Assembly (NCBI RefSeq): GCF_004770265.1
Contig: NZ_RQGQ01000016.1
Location: forward strand, 558,001-622,000
Length of the DNA stretch: 64,000 nucleotides
Direction: 5' to 3'
Source of the DNA: Leptospira congkakensis
GTDB taxonomy: Bacteria; Spirochaetota; Leptospiria; Leptospirales; Leptospiraceae
The notes under the pieces are model-generated. The model had not been told where the DNA came from and did not search any database. It saw only the letters and a list, made by a program, of their open reading frames with translations. This document shows positions 37,401-45,597 of the stretch, one piece after another; the first letter of the stretch is position 1, and each line of letters begins with the position of its first letter. A program made the position numbers and the translations under genes.

Positions 37401-37752
37401 TTATAGTCTACCTGTCGGAACTGAGAATGCCTCCGTAATGGAGGGAACAGTGGAAAAAGTAGAGAATAGCCCTAATTCTTTTTTAAACTCTGCAGATGGA
37501 GGGACACATAACGGTGGTTCTGTCCGGATTGAATCTTCCAACGACAATCCTAAAATCAGAACGACCTATTACCACCTAAGCCAAGTCAATGTACAACCAG
37601 GTGATAAGGTTAAGATGGGAGACCTTATCGGTAGGTCGGGGAATTCAGGAAATTCCGGAGGACCGCATCTCCATTTTATTGTTGAAGTGAAAGTGGGAGA
37701 GGATTGGATTCTACAGAAAAATGAAGAGTTTGATTGGTCGGGAGTGCCTTAA
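31468..37752 (+). CDS. Giant secreted structural protein ('Lepto_longest' type) with C-terminal M23/LytM peptidase
   Basis: 2094 residues. The signal peptide probably ends at SVYG before Gln28. Residues 30 to about 900 are acidic and coiled-coil-rich with many Glu, Ser and Trp. Residues about 900-1330 are Ala-rich helical segments. Residues about 1340-1490 form a Gly/Ser/Thr beta-strand-rich stretch (GLGVTYSS, GMVGFGN, SASVGYTD). A hydrophobic Gly/Ala/Leu segment lies near 1530-1555, then a Pro-rich linker and another coiled coil. The last 130 residues are an M23 peptidase with intact sites: His1974 and Asp1978 (HTGTD), His2036 (YYHLS) and His2067-x-His2069 (HLHF). I recall a Leptospira family TIGR04388 for such proteins but could not check it. 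It may cut or bind peptidoglycan, or process itself. Cargo of the upstream machine is an inference. Confidence 0.85.
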   Translation: MILKSSFAFRSILVIGSLFLFICSVYGQSLSETWNVPSYQSSDYSEFYGNVYFSNSMEEWDYRVEEVLSFSMSQWLKNADQMIQQILSEEHGEDAFISNEGYLDERTRSLYSEVSVLYSEWERKLSEDFFDNRNAFLHKLETGKVDSLYLQRLGQESLFAEYTEEERTLAENRNRILESASEWEFEWYQTRQEGLDSFANAFSGLQDDYDDYIRSLQETDFQFSENLNAINSYKETIKTALRSVVSQLRTGLESSCEISSGCQYKNADGSYNEAGKIFYKFTNELSEELDNSEIDPDSLLTSISTKIREFLTDESNKAFSEHEVFQNQIYTYQTGFQINLDQTKSSFDLGSAEWKIRNQTYHDLTSDLKYENWLSGGAGEVGTFSRIEDLEMRGIFQSIHHGDSERLISIINSKLGGGKRVQTLISANLYTDAFHFINNDQFAGFYIPFDTAHHTNGNLMLDGKSKYGQWIADRYITILTPDKHYFQMGAIGYSVLYEMFDENSSKSSLYWKENSAQLGGQSNHFQNTLLPAVMQWESKVKEYAGTYDEWKENRESLVREATAKLEANRQALEHSKEDWLQRIEEEKKEGLKSWVNLYELGEKAETPVPSFSSPSQKIEELDRTKLATYQSLVSNPEISNGIQIGGVGLLEEFQRTITGVNQYASVIQMNSELEEFQRSEQKKLINQMTYAINSEALGGRSLTKEESILVGTYDSSLLSQEELRRFGSCYENPNANICNTLLKKEFEVSFDSDNGVLTLRKEIFDGLLASKNEKGEYTAGKTEEVRYIQLSSLDKVQTPVGKSFFTIWKDEDWDSLYESKTKIVENYYKDSLQKDAKSISSNINSIYNTDYRNQKLFIERKNTKENADSLFQELALAYFTGGAAGVRASLKGKVESAINSELAKAWITATGGNPEDIQKVSMFFDFLRGRKEINDKKQKNTVVSLKNPLDILNPIEQLKLSSQAGKAYLEHAKATLTSSFDFINNASGGIFGTVVNTLFMLPAVTIGNVLIGKDKMDAILAKKNAQVDRIKEIKANEVSMAKSAVSQALAKATGLPLELVSAGVGDFVSSRDAKKAREAIEKNPFANSSTNAYGVAGGIVKSALMAVGYKESELQHMLLQANRLGSSTSFNQSSVSLASLGLMEKSFTMNATGTSFQSQLLNIKDKDRVVEELAKRALAEQMAATWGIDVSIAKGFIDKGYGDYRTRENNEKAKSKAIEQTAITTVSVLVTMGASSALKAADAAAKTAVATTNTVVTTTSATATTGSSFLTTIGNAVKYVGQGANNLLGIASSSAMNTGQALVNATLQGIAGSKNGVDGTLAGVANGLLGGTMRSDLLKKFKDVYLGGVTPGLGVTYSSDSGWGGMVGFGNTTSNASVSFSRKGDTTVQGSYSLGNSGFQLAGDVTTNGSSNFGFNYNPTGEGARRDWNFSLMYDIAGTGLSASVGYTDPKSTLGLTSTLSGDGLSTSAELTGVRIATNGPNGFQLDDMNFAEQNINAAQDKTQDDQKSNQSSDQNLPEREEDFARDLNDAGGALLNLLAGGAAILVGLFGGLPSTSSGEQTTPETSAALERERRREEEDGMENDLKTIDPPLPPNLVPVIPVPGTNNGDLLKSPLPLILSAVDHFPPIDNKQINSNEVNSRVNDLKVSVANYNREIETQINAIKESDPKLKDPQNKELVKKLQVEKKNAEKIARVQEAQIRSLESKTPLISGTRPMNLESGITNIVTFEQNKNQKEIHDQIREFVKGGQLSEDVKKRLDQEKQSLPEYKKLKELQGQKDLLEADFQMNNLDRVNEIQFGGINQPNDLQNLLTTNPQKYNEYVKSVNEIQKQIDQLTLPIKKIDAEFEVRAKVEKYKEMGIGIEFSKNDSDLNYKLEQLNRAFGVENSRQDQIAALDNLKGKNVSFSKPLFDTIVTPTEGVAIKPAPGQGNLSIYQTADGKEIRRPIPMSESDVVTSRPDDKRVNPVYGKIGPHTGTDYSLPVGTENASVMEGTVEKVENSPNSFLNSADGGTHNGGSVRIESSNDNPKIRTTYYHLSQVNVQPGDKVKMGDLIGRSGNSGNSGGPHLHFIVEVKVGEDWILQKNEEFDWSGVP

Positions 37753-38387
37753 TGAATAAATGGGTTTTGGTTTTATGTATCTTTTTTCTCTTTGCCAACT
37801 GTAAAGCGAAAAAGAAGGAATTTACGATTAAATCGGAGTTTAAAAATAGCAAAATCAGTTTTGATTTTTTTTGTAGTCCATCGGAAAGCAGAGATCTGAT
37901 GTATTATGAAGTTAATATGGAAAAGAATGAGTATCTTCCTGTGTTCCGATGTGAAGCCTATGAGAGTATTTATCAATTACTAATTCAAAATGTTACATTA
38001 GATAATGGAGTATGGCTGACACTAGCAGAACTTTCCTGTATCAACGATCGCTGTGTAGTCAAAGAAAAACCTAGCGAACATCTGATGGGGGAGCCTGATG
38101 GTGAGTTAAAATTCCAAGTCATTAACAAGGATGTGGTTAAGTTAATAAGTTCCAATGTAAGACAGTTAGGCTACCAAGACAGTGATGTAGGAATTCCTTA
38201 TAAAAAGGCAGAAGACTTTTTCGATTTAAAAAGAAATATTTATATCTTTAAGAGGCCGTCGGAGTTAAAGAACTGCCCAATGTCAAGAATCTTAGTTGAT
38301 ACAATCGGTGATAAAGGTGTTAGCTGTGGTGAACCGGCTCCTGAAATTAACGAAAGCCCTGCTGATGAGGAACCAACAAGTAACTAG
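37752..38387 (+). CDS. Putative lipoprotein, last gene of the RND/giant-protein operon
   Basis: 211 residues from the ATG at 37752, which overlaps the stop of the giant gene by one base (TAATG); an upstream alternative start is inside that gene. The signal peptide ends in FLFANC (Cys17). The mature domain is mixed alpha/beta with five further cysteines and ends in an acidic tail (PADEEPTSN). I recognise no domain. One possibility is an immunity-like or anchoring partner of the M23 protein, since such partners often follow a peptidase gene, but nothing in the sequence proves it. Confidence 0.7.
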   Translation: MNKWVLVLCIFFLFANCKAKKKEFTIKSEFKNSKISFDFFCSPSESRDLMYYEVNMEKNEYLPVFRCEAYESIYQLLIQNVTLDNGVWLTLAELSCINDRCVVKEKPSEHLMGEPDGELKFQVINKDVVKLISSNVRQLGYQDSDVGIPYKKAEDFFDLKRNIYIFKRPSELKNCPMSRILVDTIGDKGVSCGEPAPEINESPADEEPTSN

Positions 38388-38393
38388 TAAGTG

Positions 38394-38495
38394 ATTCCCA
38401 CCCCCAAAAGTTCACCGTTTCCCACGGCGGCGAGGCCAAGGATGGCCGAAGCTCGCCAGTCGGAACAGGAGGTTCCGCTGGCAGGAGTGGGGAAT
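38394..38495. repeat. GC-rich, multiply folded intergenic element
   Basis: ATTCCCAC at the left end and GTGGGGAAT at the right end are imperfect reverse complements. Inside are two hairpins: GGCGAG (38429-38434) with CTCGCC (38452-38457), and GGAAC (38462-38466) with GTTCC (38472-38476), the latter extended by CCAG/CTGG. I count 49 G or C in the 70 bases 38421-38490, far above the surroundings. It fills the gap between two convergent transcription units and could terminate both. Its form is that of a dispersed REP/BIME-like repeat, but no second copy is in the window. Confidence 0.6.
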
Positions 38496-38502
38496 GGTCA
38501 AC

Positions 38503-40359
38503 TTACACCTTCCAAACATAAACAAAATCAGTTCGATCAGCCCAGGGGAGAGGAAACTCGACTTTGTGAAGTTTGATGGACCCGGCACGTAGGTATTCGC
38601 GGATGTCACGGTCGCGGAAGATGGTTTCGCTAAAGGAAATTTCGCCGGAGTTGGTTACGGATTGAAGTTTTGCTGTGTAATTGACTGTGTTTCCGAAATA
38701 ATCAATATTGCTGTTGAGGTTTACAGCGAGGCAGTTTCCCGTATGGATTGAGATTCGTATCCTAACGGGCGTATGTTTGTTTTCGGGATGGAACCATTCT
38801 TGCATTTCTTTTGCGGCTTTTAATGCGTGTAAGGGGGTGGAAAAACTTGCCATGACCGCGTCGCCGATGGTTTTCACTACTACGCCTCGAAAGTTTTGGA
38901 TGATTTGGTTGGTTTTGATAAAGTGTTCGCGCACTTGCAAAAAGGCACCGTGGTCACCTTCCGATTCATAGAACTTTGTAGAACCAACAATGTCAGTGAA
39001 CAAAATGGTTTTGAGACCAATGTCTAACTGTAAATTAGTGGCAATGGCTTCTTCGGAAAATAAATCCCTAAATTCTTGGTAATCGAAAATCTCGGATGGT
39101 CTGAGGCTCGTTTGGTCTTCGTTACGTTCTTCTAAGATGATGGTGACATCATCATCGGATTCGTTTTCGAAAACTAAGTTTGGTTTTGGGGAAACTTTGA
39201 TTTCTTCTTCTCTGGTTTCTGGTAACCACAAAATATCTGTTTGGTTGTAGGATGGTTTGATGTCCACAAGCCGATATTTTTTTTCTCCTTTTTTTCGCAG
39301 ACGAAACACTCCCGACCCAATTAACAAACTTGCCGAGTAGGATTTTTTAGCAGGGATTGTTTTTGTTAGGAGGATGTGGTTTTTCGTGGCGGGTTCTGCT
39401 GCACAATATAATTGTTTTTCGATGATGCGAATGCTTGGATGCAGATGGAAGGTGACTTCGATGGAGTTGACACCTGTAGTATCAAAATCAATTTCGCAAA
39501 CTTCACATTCGTCTTTTTCGGGAATGTCGCTGAGTTTGGTGAGGCTTGTTCTCACACCACGGCAATGTGGGCAAACAATATCCCAACTGAGTGTGAATAC
39601 TCCCAACCGACATCCATGCAAAAAAAGAAAAAGAGTTTCATCTGGATCTAAGTTTAACCTTCGACAAACTTCTTTGATACGAATGCGATCGAGGTCATTG
39701 TCACTTGCGGTTTTGATCCATTGGAAAACAGCTGTTACGGCTTCCTTGGAAACACCTTTATTGATTAGATTTTGGGTTTCTTTGTCCAGTTTTTCTGGAT
39801 GAATCCACTGGGCTTCGGGAACAAACGAAAATTCTTTTCCCGGGGCGGGAGTGACTTTTGGTTTTTTATGTTTAATCTCTTCTGCGATATCATTCAAGGC
39901 TTTGCGAAAAGAAATTTCCAACTTTGGCATTGCATATTGCAAAAGTTTTCTCATAAAGAAATTTCGAGGAATCCAACCAAAATACAAATAAACTTTACAC
40001 CTAGATTCACCTAACGTTTCTAATATGATTCGGCTTCGAACATAATATCCAAATCCTTTACTGTAAATTCTTGCGTTGCCTATTTCTTTGAGATACTCCC
40101 ATTCCCAAGGGACTTCTTCCCATTCTAATCGGAAACCAACTTGTTTGGTTTTCCCGATTAGTTTTCCGTTTCGTTCTTGGTAATCATATCTAGGCATACC
40201 AACCCTTTTGTTGAGGGCAGAAGTATCGATTAAATGTGGCCACATTTCTTCCCGAGTCACTGGAAGATCAAATTCCCAAAGAGAATCAAGTGGGGTTGCA
40301 AGATTTTTCCAACGATCTTCCCAAGGATATTTTTGAAGTAAGGAATTTAAATCAATCAT
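38503..40359 (-). CDS. Class III adenylate cyclase with SRPBCC-like and DUF5939-like N-terminal regions
   Basis: 618 residues from the ATG at 40359, which overlaps the GH5 stop by four bases; a longer start exists but lies inside that gene. The N-terminal 200 residues look like an SRPBCC/START-type lipid-pocket domain. The middle holds two CxxC pairs (CPHC, CEVC) and resembles DUF5939. The cyclase domain carries metal ligands Asp456 (FTDIVGS) and the Asp of TIGDAVMASF, and adenine-recognition Lys (VVKTIGD) and Asp (DYFGN). The transition-state motif is NYTAK, with Lys instead of the usual Arg, which may lower the rate. It likely makes cAMP in response to a bound ligand. Confidence 0.88.
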   Translation of the reverse strand: MIDLNSLLQKYPWEDRWKNLATPLDSLWEFDLPVTREEMWPHLIDTSALNKRVGMPRYDYQERNGKLIGKTKQVGFRLEWEEVPWEWEYLKEIGNARIYSKGFGYYVRSRIILETLGESRCKVYLYFGWIPRNFFMRKLLQYAMPKLEISFRKALNDIAEEIKHKKPKVTPAPGKEFSFVPEAQWIHPEKLDKETQNLINKGVSKEAVTAVFQWIKTASDNDLDRIRIKEVCRRLNLDPDETLFLFLHGCRLGVFTLSWDIVCPHCRGVRTSLTKLSDIPEKDECEVCEIDFDTTGVNSIEVTFHLHPSIRIIEKQLYCAAEPATKNHILLTKTIPAKKSYSASLLIGSGVFRLRKKGEKKYRLVDIKPSYNQTDILWLPETREEEIKVSPKPNLVFENESDDDVTIILEERNEDQTSLRPSEIFDYQEFRDLFSEEAIATNLQLDIGLKTILFTDIVGSTKFYESEGDHGAFLQVREHFIKTNQIIQNFRGVVVKTIGDAVMASFSTPLHALKAAKEMQEWFHPENKHTPVRIRISIHTGNCLAVNLNSNIDYFGNTVNYTAKLQSVTNSGEISFSETIFRDRDIREYLRAGSIKLHKVEFPLPWADRTDFVYVWKV

Positions 40360-42332
40360 AGTGGTTTTAAGATGAGGGTTGCCTTTCCCCCATTTCCTTT
40401 GACTGTCAACTCGCCGTCTGTTTCCGAAATTTTTTCTGCATTGGAGAGTACAATTTGTACTCCATTGGGATAAACGAATCTTGGGACTTTGATAACACAA
40501 GGTTCCCCAATTTTGGAATCGGAGATCCATTCGAAATAAAACTCGCGGTTCTCTAAGTTGTATTTCATTTTGACCGGTGTTCCTTGGATAAAGGCCGCGT
40601 AAGGCCGACAAAAACCTTCGATCGCACGTCCGCCACCGCCGTAGACATCGGGATCAGAGCCTGGAATGATTTGGTCATTTGAAAAAATACTTAAATCTTC
40701 TTGGTTCCAACCATCTCCCACCATCAAATCGTTTTGATTTGAGGCAGTATAATTCCAAATTGTATTGGATAAAAAAAGATGATCCATTGCGTTGTACATG
40801 GAATCAAGAGCCATCACATGGCGTTTCCAAATTTTAGGAGAATGATTTCCTTTTTTCCATTCTTTGTATGCTTTCCCCCCTTGTAAGTCAAAAGGGATTC
40901 CAAATTCACCAATAAGACTGGGAATTTTTCCTGGCACAGAGTCTGCAGTATTTTTGATTCGAGTGAGTTGGCGCACATACATAGCTTCGATACCTGACTT
41001 ACCGAATACCGGTCGTTTGGTGAGTGTATCTATTGCTATCGGGTAAAGAAATGTTTTGAACAGAAGTGTGAGGATATCATACCAATGTGCTGCATTCACT
41101 GCAAGTTGTGGTGTTTCTCCGTTGAGATGAGGATGGGTGAATGCATCAGATGCATCTCTTTCAATAAAAACCATCCAATCTTTTCTGATTTCCTGGATGG
41201 TTTCACCAACTGTACGCATAAATGGAATTAGATAATCAGCATCAAAGTCGATGGTACGTCCATTTACCTTTTGGAAAAAATCATTTTTTTCGATAAATGG
41301 TGTTCCGTCTTTAGTGATCGTATACGCTCCTTCTAATTGAAAGGGGTCTCCTGGAGATTCAGGCAACCATATGGACACTTCGTTTTTGTTTACGGTAACA
41401 GTTTTTGTGGGAACAAATCCACCCTTCCAAACTTTAAGAGTGAGGTAAGGCAAATCAATCGAATGTCCATGGCAAGAGAATAAAGCGTCAATCGGAGACC
41501 AAGCCAGGCCAGGTTTGGCGGGGTCTGCATCGCCATTGTTCAAACAACGATCATTCATTGCCCTACCAATAAAACCTTTTCCTGGTTCATTCAGTGAATC
41601 AAAACCCAAAACAAAGTCAAAGTCCTTCACTCGTTTTGCAATTTCTTTCATACAACCCAAATAGTGACCTTGTAAATATTCTTGAACATTTTTCCCGTCG
41701 ATGAGGAAGTTTGGTGCAAAATCTTTTCCTCCAAAAAACAAAGTCCAAAGGATTCCATTGCCAGCATAACGATAGTTTTGTGACCAGCACATAGTTGGGT
41801 AATTTTCTTCCTGACGGATACCAGGTTTTGAATAGTCATAAGCTCTTTGCATGACTATGCTTGCATCTGCTTCTGAAAGTTTGCGATAATCGATTCCTAA
41901 CTTTTCAAAAATCCAACCGGGGGCACCATCTCCTCCCGTCATTCGCGACCAAACGTCTTGGTGAAAATCGACAAATACATAAAAACCATATTCACCAGCT
42001 AGACGAACAATCTCTGTAAAATAATCCAAATATTCTTCATCATATTCATTTGGGCCTTTGTGTTCGACTGCTTCCCAAGTGGTTAATAAACGAAGAACGT
42101 TAAATCCCCACCGTTTGAGTCTTGTTAGATGAATGTCTGCTTCAGCAAGAGGAAAAGGCCTTCCAATAAAACTCACTTCTTTGTGATTGGAAAAATCACT
42201 AGGGAACTGAGTCCCGCCATTAGGAAATGGAACCTTGGTATCGCCACCCAAATTGATTCCGCGTAAAATTACCTTTCTTCCATTTGCGTCTACAAACCAT
42301 TCGCCTTGGGGTGTGAGTTTTTTTGGTGCCAT
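40356..42332 (-). CDS. Glycoside hydrolase family 5 protein (endoglycosylceramidase-like)
   Basis: 658 residues, without a clear signal peptide. The (beta/alpha)8 fold is shown by GRKVILRGINLGG, RWGFNVLRL and YVFVDFHQDVW. The acid/base Glu lies in FDSLNEPG and the nucleophile Glu in SLIGEFGIP. The C-terminal 120 residues are a beta-sandwich module. The FHQDVWSR segment and the large insertions recall endoglycosylceramidases and related GH5 lipid-glycan hydrolases, though activity on other glycans is possible. It is coupled to the adenylate cyclase gene by four bases, which suggests joint control. Confidence 0.85.
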   Translation of the reverse strand: MAPKKLTPQGEWFVDANGRKVILRGINLGGDTKVPFPNGGTQFPSDFSNHKEVSFIGRPFPLAEADIHLTRLKRWGFNVLRLLTTWEAVEHKGPNEYDEEYLDYFTEIVRLAGEYGFYVFVDFHQDVWSRMTGGDGAPGWIFEKLGIDYRKLSEADASIVMQRAYDYSKPGIRQEENYPTMCWSQNYRYAGNGILWTLFFGGKDFAPNFLIDGKNVQEYLQGHYLGCMKEIAKRVKDFDFVLGFDSLNEPGKGFIGRAMNDRCLNNGDADPAKPGLAWSPIDALFSCHGHSIDLPYLTLKVWKGGFVPTKTVTVNKNEVSIWLPESPGDPFQLEGAYTITKDGTPFIEKNDFFQKVNGRTIDFDADYLIPFMRTVGETIQEIRKDWMVFIERDASDAFTHPHLNGETPQLAVNAAHWYDILTLLFKTFLYPIAIDTLTKRPVFGKSGIEAMYVRQLTRIKNTADSVPGKIPSLIGEFGIPFDLQGGKAYKEWKKGNHSPKIWKRHVMALDSMYNAMDHLFLSNTIWNYTASNQNDLMVGDGWNQEDLSIFSNDQIIPGSDPDVYGGGGRAIEGFCRPYAAFIQGTPVKMKYNLENREFYFEWISDSKIGEPCVIKVPRFVYPNGVQIVLSNAEKISETDGELTVKGNGGKATLILKPL

Positions 42333-42344
42333 CCAATAATCCTT

Positions 42345-43655
42345 TTAAACTAACTCGTTTGTATTTTTTTCTAACTCAGCATAGAGATTGAGATACCCGA
42401 GTAAAAAGTAAAATACAATCAAAACTTCATCATCTTGAAAATAACATTGCAAAAGTCCAGAAAAGAAAAATCCAACGAGTCCATAAGTCATAAATCTGAT
42501 ATTTTTCGGTATCTTTCCATTGAGTAAGGTGTACAGAATGATTCCAAATAACATAAGATAAAGGATCCCTTGAGGACCACCAAAGACCGCGGTTAAATGA
42601 AAATAATCATTATGAGCATGTCCTCTTTGTGTGACTTCATAGAAGAAACTCAGTTCCTTGTTCTCTTTTTCTTTTTGTTTCCTTGAGATTTCGATTTCTT
42701 TTTGGTAATTTCCAGATCCGATTCCAAAAATTGGATTTTTTTCGATCAATGGAAATGTTGAATCCCAGATAAAAGTTCTTCCAGAGTCCGTATGTTTTTC
42801 TCCACCGAAGAGTGGATCTACAACTCGTTTGACAGCACTCGTAGTTTTATATCCTATAAAAACTAGAACTAAAACCAAAAGGATAAAAACACCAATTCGT
42901 TTTAACATTTTTTTTGAAATATCCTTATCGATAAAAACAAGAATATAAATCCCGAATAATGTACTTACCAATGCTCCGAGAAGGGAGGATCTTGCATTGT
43001 TGAATAAAAAGACAATGGATACTAACAAAAGTAATATGGCGTTTATCGAAATTTTAGATATAGATTCTTTTTTGTACCAAGAATCATACAAACGAAACAC
43101 AAATCCAGGGAAAATGAAAGCAAGTAGTCCACCAAAGGTAAGGTGGGTATTCATAAGGCCTATGGGAAGATAAATGTTAATATTCGTGATTTTGCCATAA
43201 TGGTGTTGGTAGGGCCAAGATGCAGAAGTTTTGTAGAGATCAGAAATTAGGCGTGATAACCTTGTCATAGAAAATATAGAGATAAATCCCGTGATCACTA
43301 TCACTAAAGCAAAAACAAAGAATGTTTTGTATAAATATTTTCTATCTTCCGGTTTAATCCCTTGGACAGAAACAAATGCTGTGACAAGGAAGATATCTTT
43401 CATTTCATCACGAAACGCATGTTTGATGGATTCAAATTCAAAACCAGAAGCGGAGAAATGATACAAAACGGTTACAATTTGCCAAACGTAAAATAAAAAT
43501 AGAATTTTGACCAGATTGCTTGCGAGTTTTGGTTTTTCGGGGAGGAAGAGGAAAAAAACAAAAGATAGGAGTAAGAAAAGTTGGCTAAGGGAAACAGATA
43601 GCGCGCAGGAAATGATGGACAAGGTTAGAAACGAACGATAGATTCGGTAATACAT
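42345..43655 (-). CDS. O-antigen ligase family membrane protein (Wzy_C/WaaL-like)
   Basis: 436 residues from the ATG at 43655; longer frames lie antisense to the next gene. About ten to twelve transmembrane helices. The large periplasmic loop has the family signatures GIGSGNYQ and GHAHNDYFHL. Members ligate O-antigen or other glycans to lipid A core, or polymerise O-units. Next to glycosyltransferases, which fits lipopolysaccharide synthesis. The stop lies 12 bases before the GH5 start, so the three minus-strand genes may be one unit. Divergent from GT4 with a 49-base gap. Confidence 0.85.
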   Translation of the reverse strand: MYYRIYRSFLTLSIISCALSVSLSQLFLLLSFVFFLFLPEKPKLASNLVKILFLFYVWQIVTVLYHFSASGFEFESIKHAFRDEMKDIFLVTAFVSVQGIKPEDRKYLYKTFFVFALVIVITGFISIFSMTRLSRLISDLYKTSASWPYQHHYGKITNINIYLPIGLMNTHLTFGGLLAFIFPGFVFRLYDSWYKKESISKISINAILLLLVSIVFLFNNARSSLLGALVSTLFGIYILVFIDKDISKKMLKRIGVFILLVLVLVFIGYKTTSAVKRVVDPLFGGEKHTDSGRTFIWDSTFPLIEKNPIFGIGSGNYQKEIEISRKQKEKENKELSFFYEVTQRGHAHNDYFHLTAVFGGPQGILYLMLFGIILYTLLNGKIPKNIRFMTYGLVGFFFSGLLQCYFQDDEVLIVFYFLLGYLNLYAELEKNTNELV

Positions 43656-43704
43656 AACTTTGGATGAGACTAATGCTTTTCTCCAATTTGTAAAGAGGTA
43701 ACAG

Positions 43705-44994
43705 TTGCGAGTCTTATATTTTTCCGATACTTTTTTGCCAAAAACCGACGGAGTTGCTGTTTCCATTAAGAATTTTTCTGAACTTTTGGCTCTTCGTGGG
43801 CATGTGTTTTGTATTTGTGCTCCCAAATATGGAGATGGGGACTTTGATCGGATGACGGACAATATCCAAGTGGTTCGGTTTCGGTCAGGATATTTGCCAA
43901 GTTACCCTGATATCAAAGTGGTTTTGCCCTCTCCTGGAAAAATCAAACGTATTATTGAAGACTTCAAACCCGATCTCATCCATATCCATACCCCGGGACT
44001 TCTTGGACTTTATGCTGTGAATGCCGCGGAACGATTTGGGGTTCCGACAATTGGCACCTATCATACTCTTATGGCAGAACAAGAAATGTATGTTTCCTTC
44101 TACCGTTTGTTCAAACTCGATAAACTTTTTTTTAAAGCCAATAAGTTTAAGAAAAAACTGAATATTGATGAATTGGATAAAATTGTAAAATTTGATAATT
44201 TTAATATTCGCAAAAAAATCATTCTTAAAATTTGTAACGACATATATAACAGATGTGATGTGGTTATTTCTCCGAGCCATCTCATCAAAGAACAACTCAT
44301 CGAATATGGAATCACTCGTCCGATTACGGTTGTTTCCAATGGAATGGATTTAAAAAGATTCCAAGGTACACCAAAAACATATCCTGGTGGAGACGCTCCT
44401 AAGTTTTTACATGTGGGACGAATTTCTTATGAAAAAAATTGTGATGTGGTCATCAATGCTTTTAAACTCATACATGAACATTACCCTAATGCAACTTTGA
44501 CAGTGATTGGTGAGGGTCCTGCTATCCCATCATTAGAACGACAAGCGGAACATTTGGGAATCGAGAAGTCGGTTAGTTTTAAAGGATTTATCCCCAATGC
44601 CGTGTTACACGAAGAATATCCTAAGTATGATGTATTTTTAACAGCATCAACTATGGAAACACAAGGTCTTGTGGTTTTGGAAGCCATTGCTTGTGGGTTG
44701 CCTGCTGTGGGTGTGGATGCATTTGCATTGCCGGAGCTCATTCGTCATGGTGAAAACGGATACATCGCAAAATCATTCGATGCCAAAGGAATCGCAGAGG
44801 GTGCACTTTCCATCATTCGGAATCCACTTGAGTATTCTACGTTTTCCAAAAATTCCATTCAGATTGCTTCGGGGCATGAAATGGAAAAATGTGTCGATGC
44901 GATGGAAGAGGTGTATTCGAAAGTTGTGGAAGCTATGAAGGGCAAAGTTAAAAAATCAACTATCTTTGATTTGTTTTTTGATTTTATGCAATGA
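43705..44994 (+). CDS. Glycosyltransferase family 4
   Basis: 429 residues, beginning at a TTG with AGAGG six bases upstream; the family N-terminus [20 protein letters not shown] starts at once, so no ATG is needed. The N-terminal Rossmann domain contains [13 protein letters not shown]. The GT-B C-terminal domain has [18 protein letters not shown] and the E-x7-E donor motif in [15 protein letters not shown]. Acts on the cytoplasmic face using a nucleotide sugar. Similar to glycolipid alpha-mannosyl or glucosyl transferases. The stop overlaps the next start by four bases. Confidence 0.9.
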   Translation: MRVLYFSDTFLPKTDGVAVSIKNFSELLALRGHVFCICAPKYGDGDFDRMTDNIQVVRFRSGYLPSYPDIKVVLPSPGKIKRIIEDFKPDLIHIHTPGLLGLYAVNAAERFGVPTIGTYHTLMAEQEMYVSFYRLFKLDKLFFKANKFKKKLNIDELDKIVKFDNFNIRKKIILKICNDIYNRCDVVISPSHLIKEQLIEYGITRPITVVSNGMDLKRFQGTPKTYPGGDAPKFLHVGRISYEKNCDVVINAFKLIHEHYPNATLTVIGEGPAIPSLERQAEHLGIEKSVSFKGFIPNAVLHEEYPKYDVFLTASTMETQGLVVLEAIACGLPAVGVDAFALPELIRHGENGYIAKSFDAKGIAEGALSIIRNPLEYSTFSKNSIQIASGHEMEKCVDAMEEVYSKVVEAMKGKVKKSTIFDLFFDFMQ

Positions 44995-45596
44995 CAAGTT
45001 TTATATCTATTGAGTTACGTTCTCTCATTACAGGGATTGCTATATTTTTAACTTTTTACGCATACATTCCTTATATCAAAGGGATTTGGACAGGTACTAT
45101 CCGCCCCCATGTATTTTCGTGGATCATTTGGGGAGCCACCACCTTTATCGTGTTCTTCGCACAAATTGTTGGAAATGGTGGAGTGGGTAGTTTACCGATT
45201 GGTGTTTCGGGAATCATTACCATTTTAGTTGCATGTATCGCGTATAAAAAACGTGGTGATATCAAAATTACCAAATTCGATTGGTTTTTCTTTGGGTTGG
45301 CAGTTTCTAGTTTACCGTTTTGGTTTTATTTTTCGGATCCTTTGGCGGCGGTGATTGTTTTGTCTATCGCTGACATTTTGGGTTTTATACCGACATTCCG
45401 TAAAGGATACTTCCTTCCCAACTCCGAACCAGTGGGATTTTATCTTATCTTTTTGTTTCGTAATTTTTTGGCTATGGCCGGACTTGCTGAGTGGAACACA
45501 ACAACCTTACTGTTTCCAGGATCTGCCGGAATCGCTTGTGTGGTTTTTGTGGTTATGATAAAAATAAGAAAATCAAAACTAGAAATGATATCTTAG
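44991..45596 (+). CDS. Polytopic membrane protein, PQ-loop-like
   Basis: 201 residues with about seven transmembrane helices. The N-terminal unit [25 protein letters not shown] resembles PQ-loop/SemiSWEET-type repeats (P, G, P and W-W at fixed spacing). A second possible repeat is seen at [15 protein letters not shown]. Such proteins move small solutes, but assignment here is weak. Translationally coupled to the GT4 gene. It ends one base before the convergent gene's stop. Confidence 0.65.
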   Translation: MTSFISIELRSLITGIAIFLTFYAYIPYIKGIWTGTIRPHVFSWIIWGATTFIVFFAQIVGNGGVGSLPIGVSGIITILVACIAYKKRGDIKITKFDWFFFGLAVSSLPFWFYFSDPLAAVIVLSIADILGFIPTFRKGYFLPNSEPVGFYLIFLFRNFLAMAGLAEWNTTTLLFPGSAGIACVVFVVMIKIRKSKLEMIS

Positions 45597-45597
45597 T

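Noticed and set aside
38391..38576. 61-codon rightward open frame over the GC-rich element
   Set aside because: GC-rich hairpin DNA has few stops. The frame continues antisense into the cyclase gene and has no Shine-Dalgarno.
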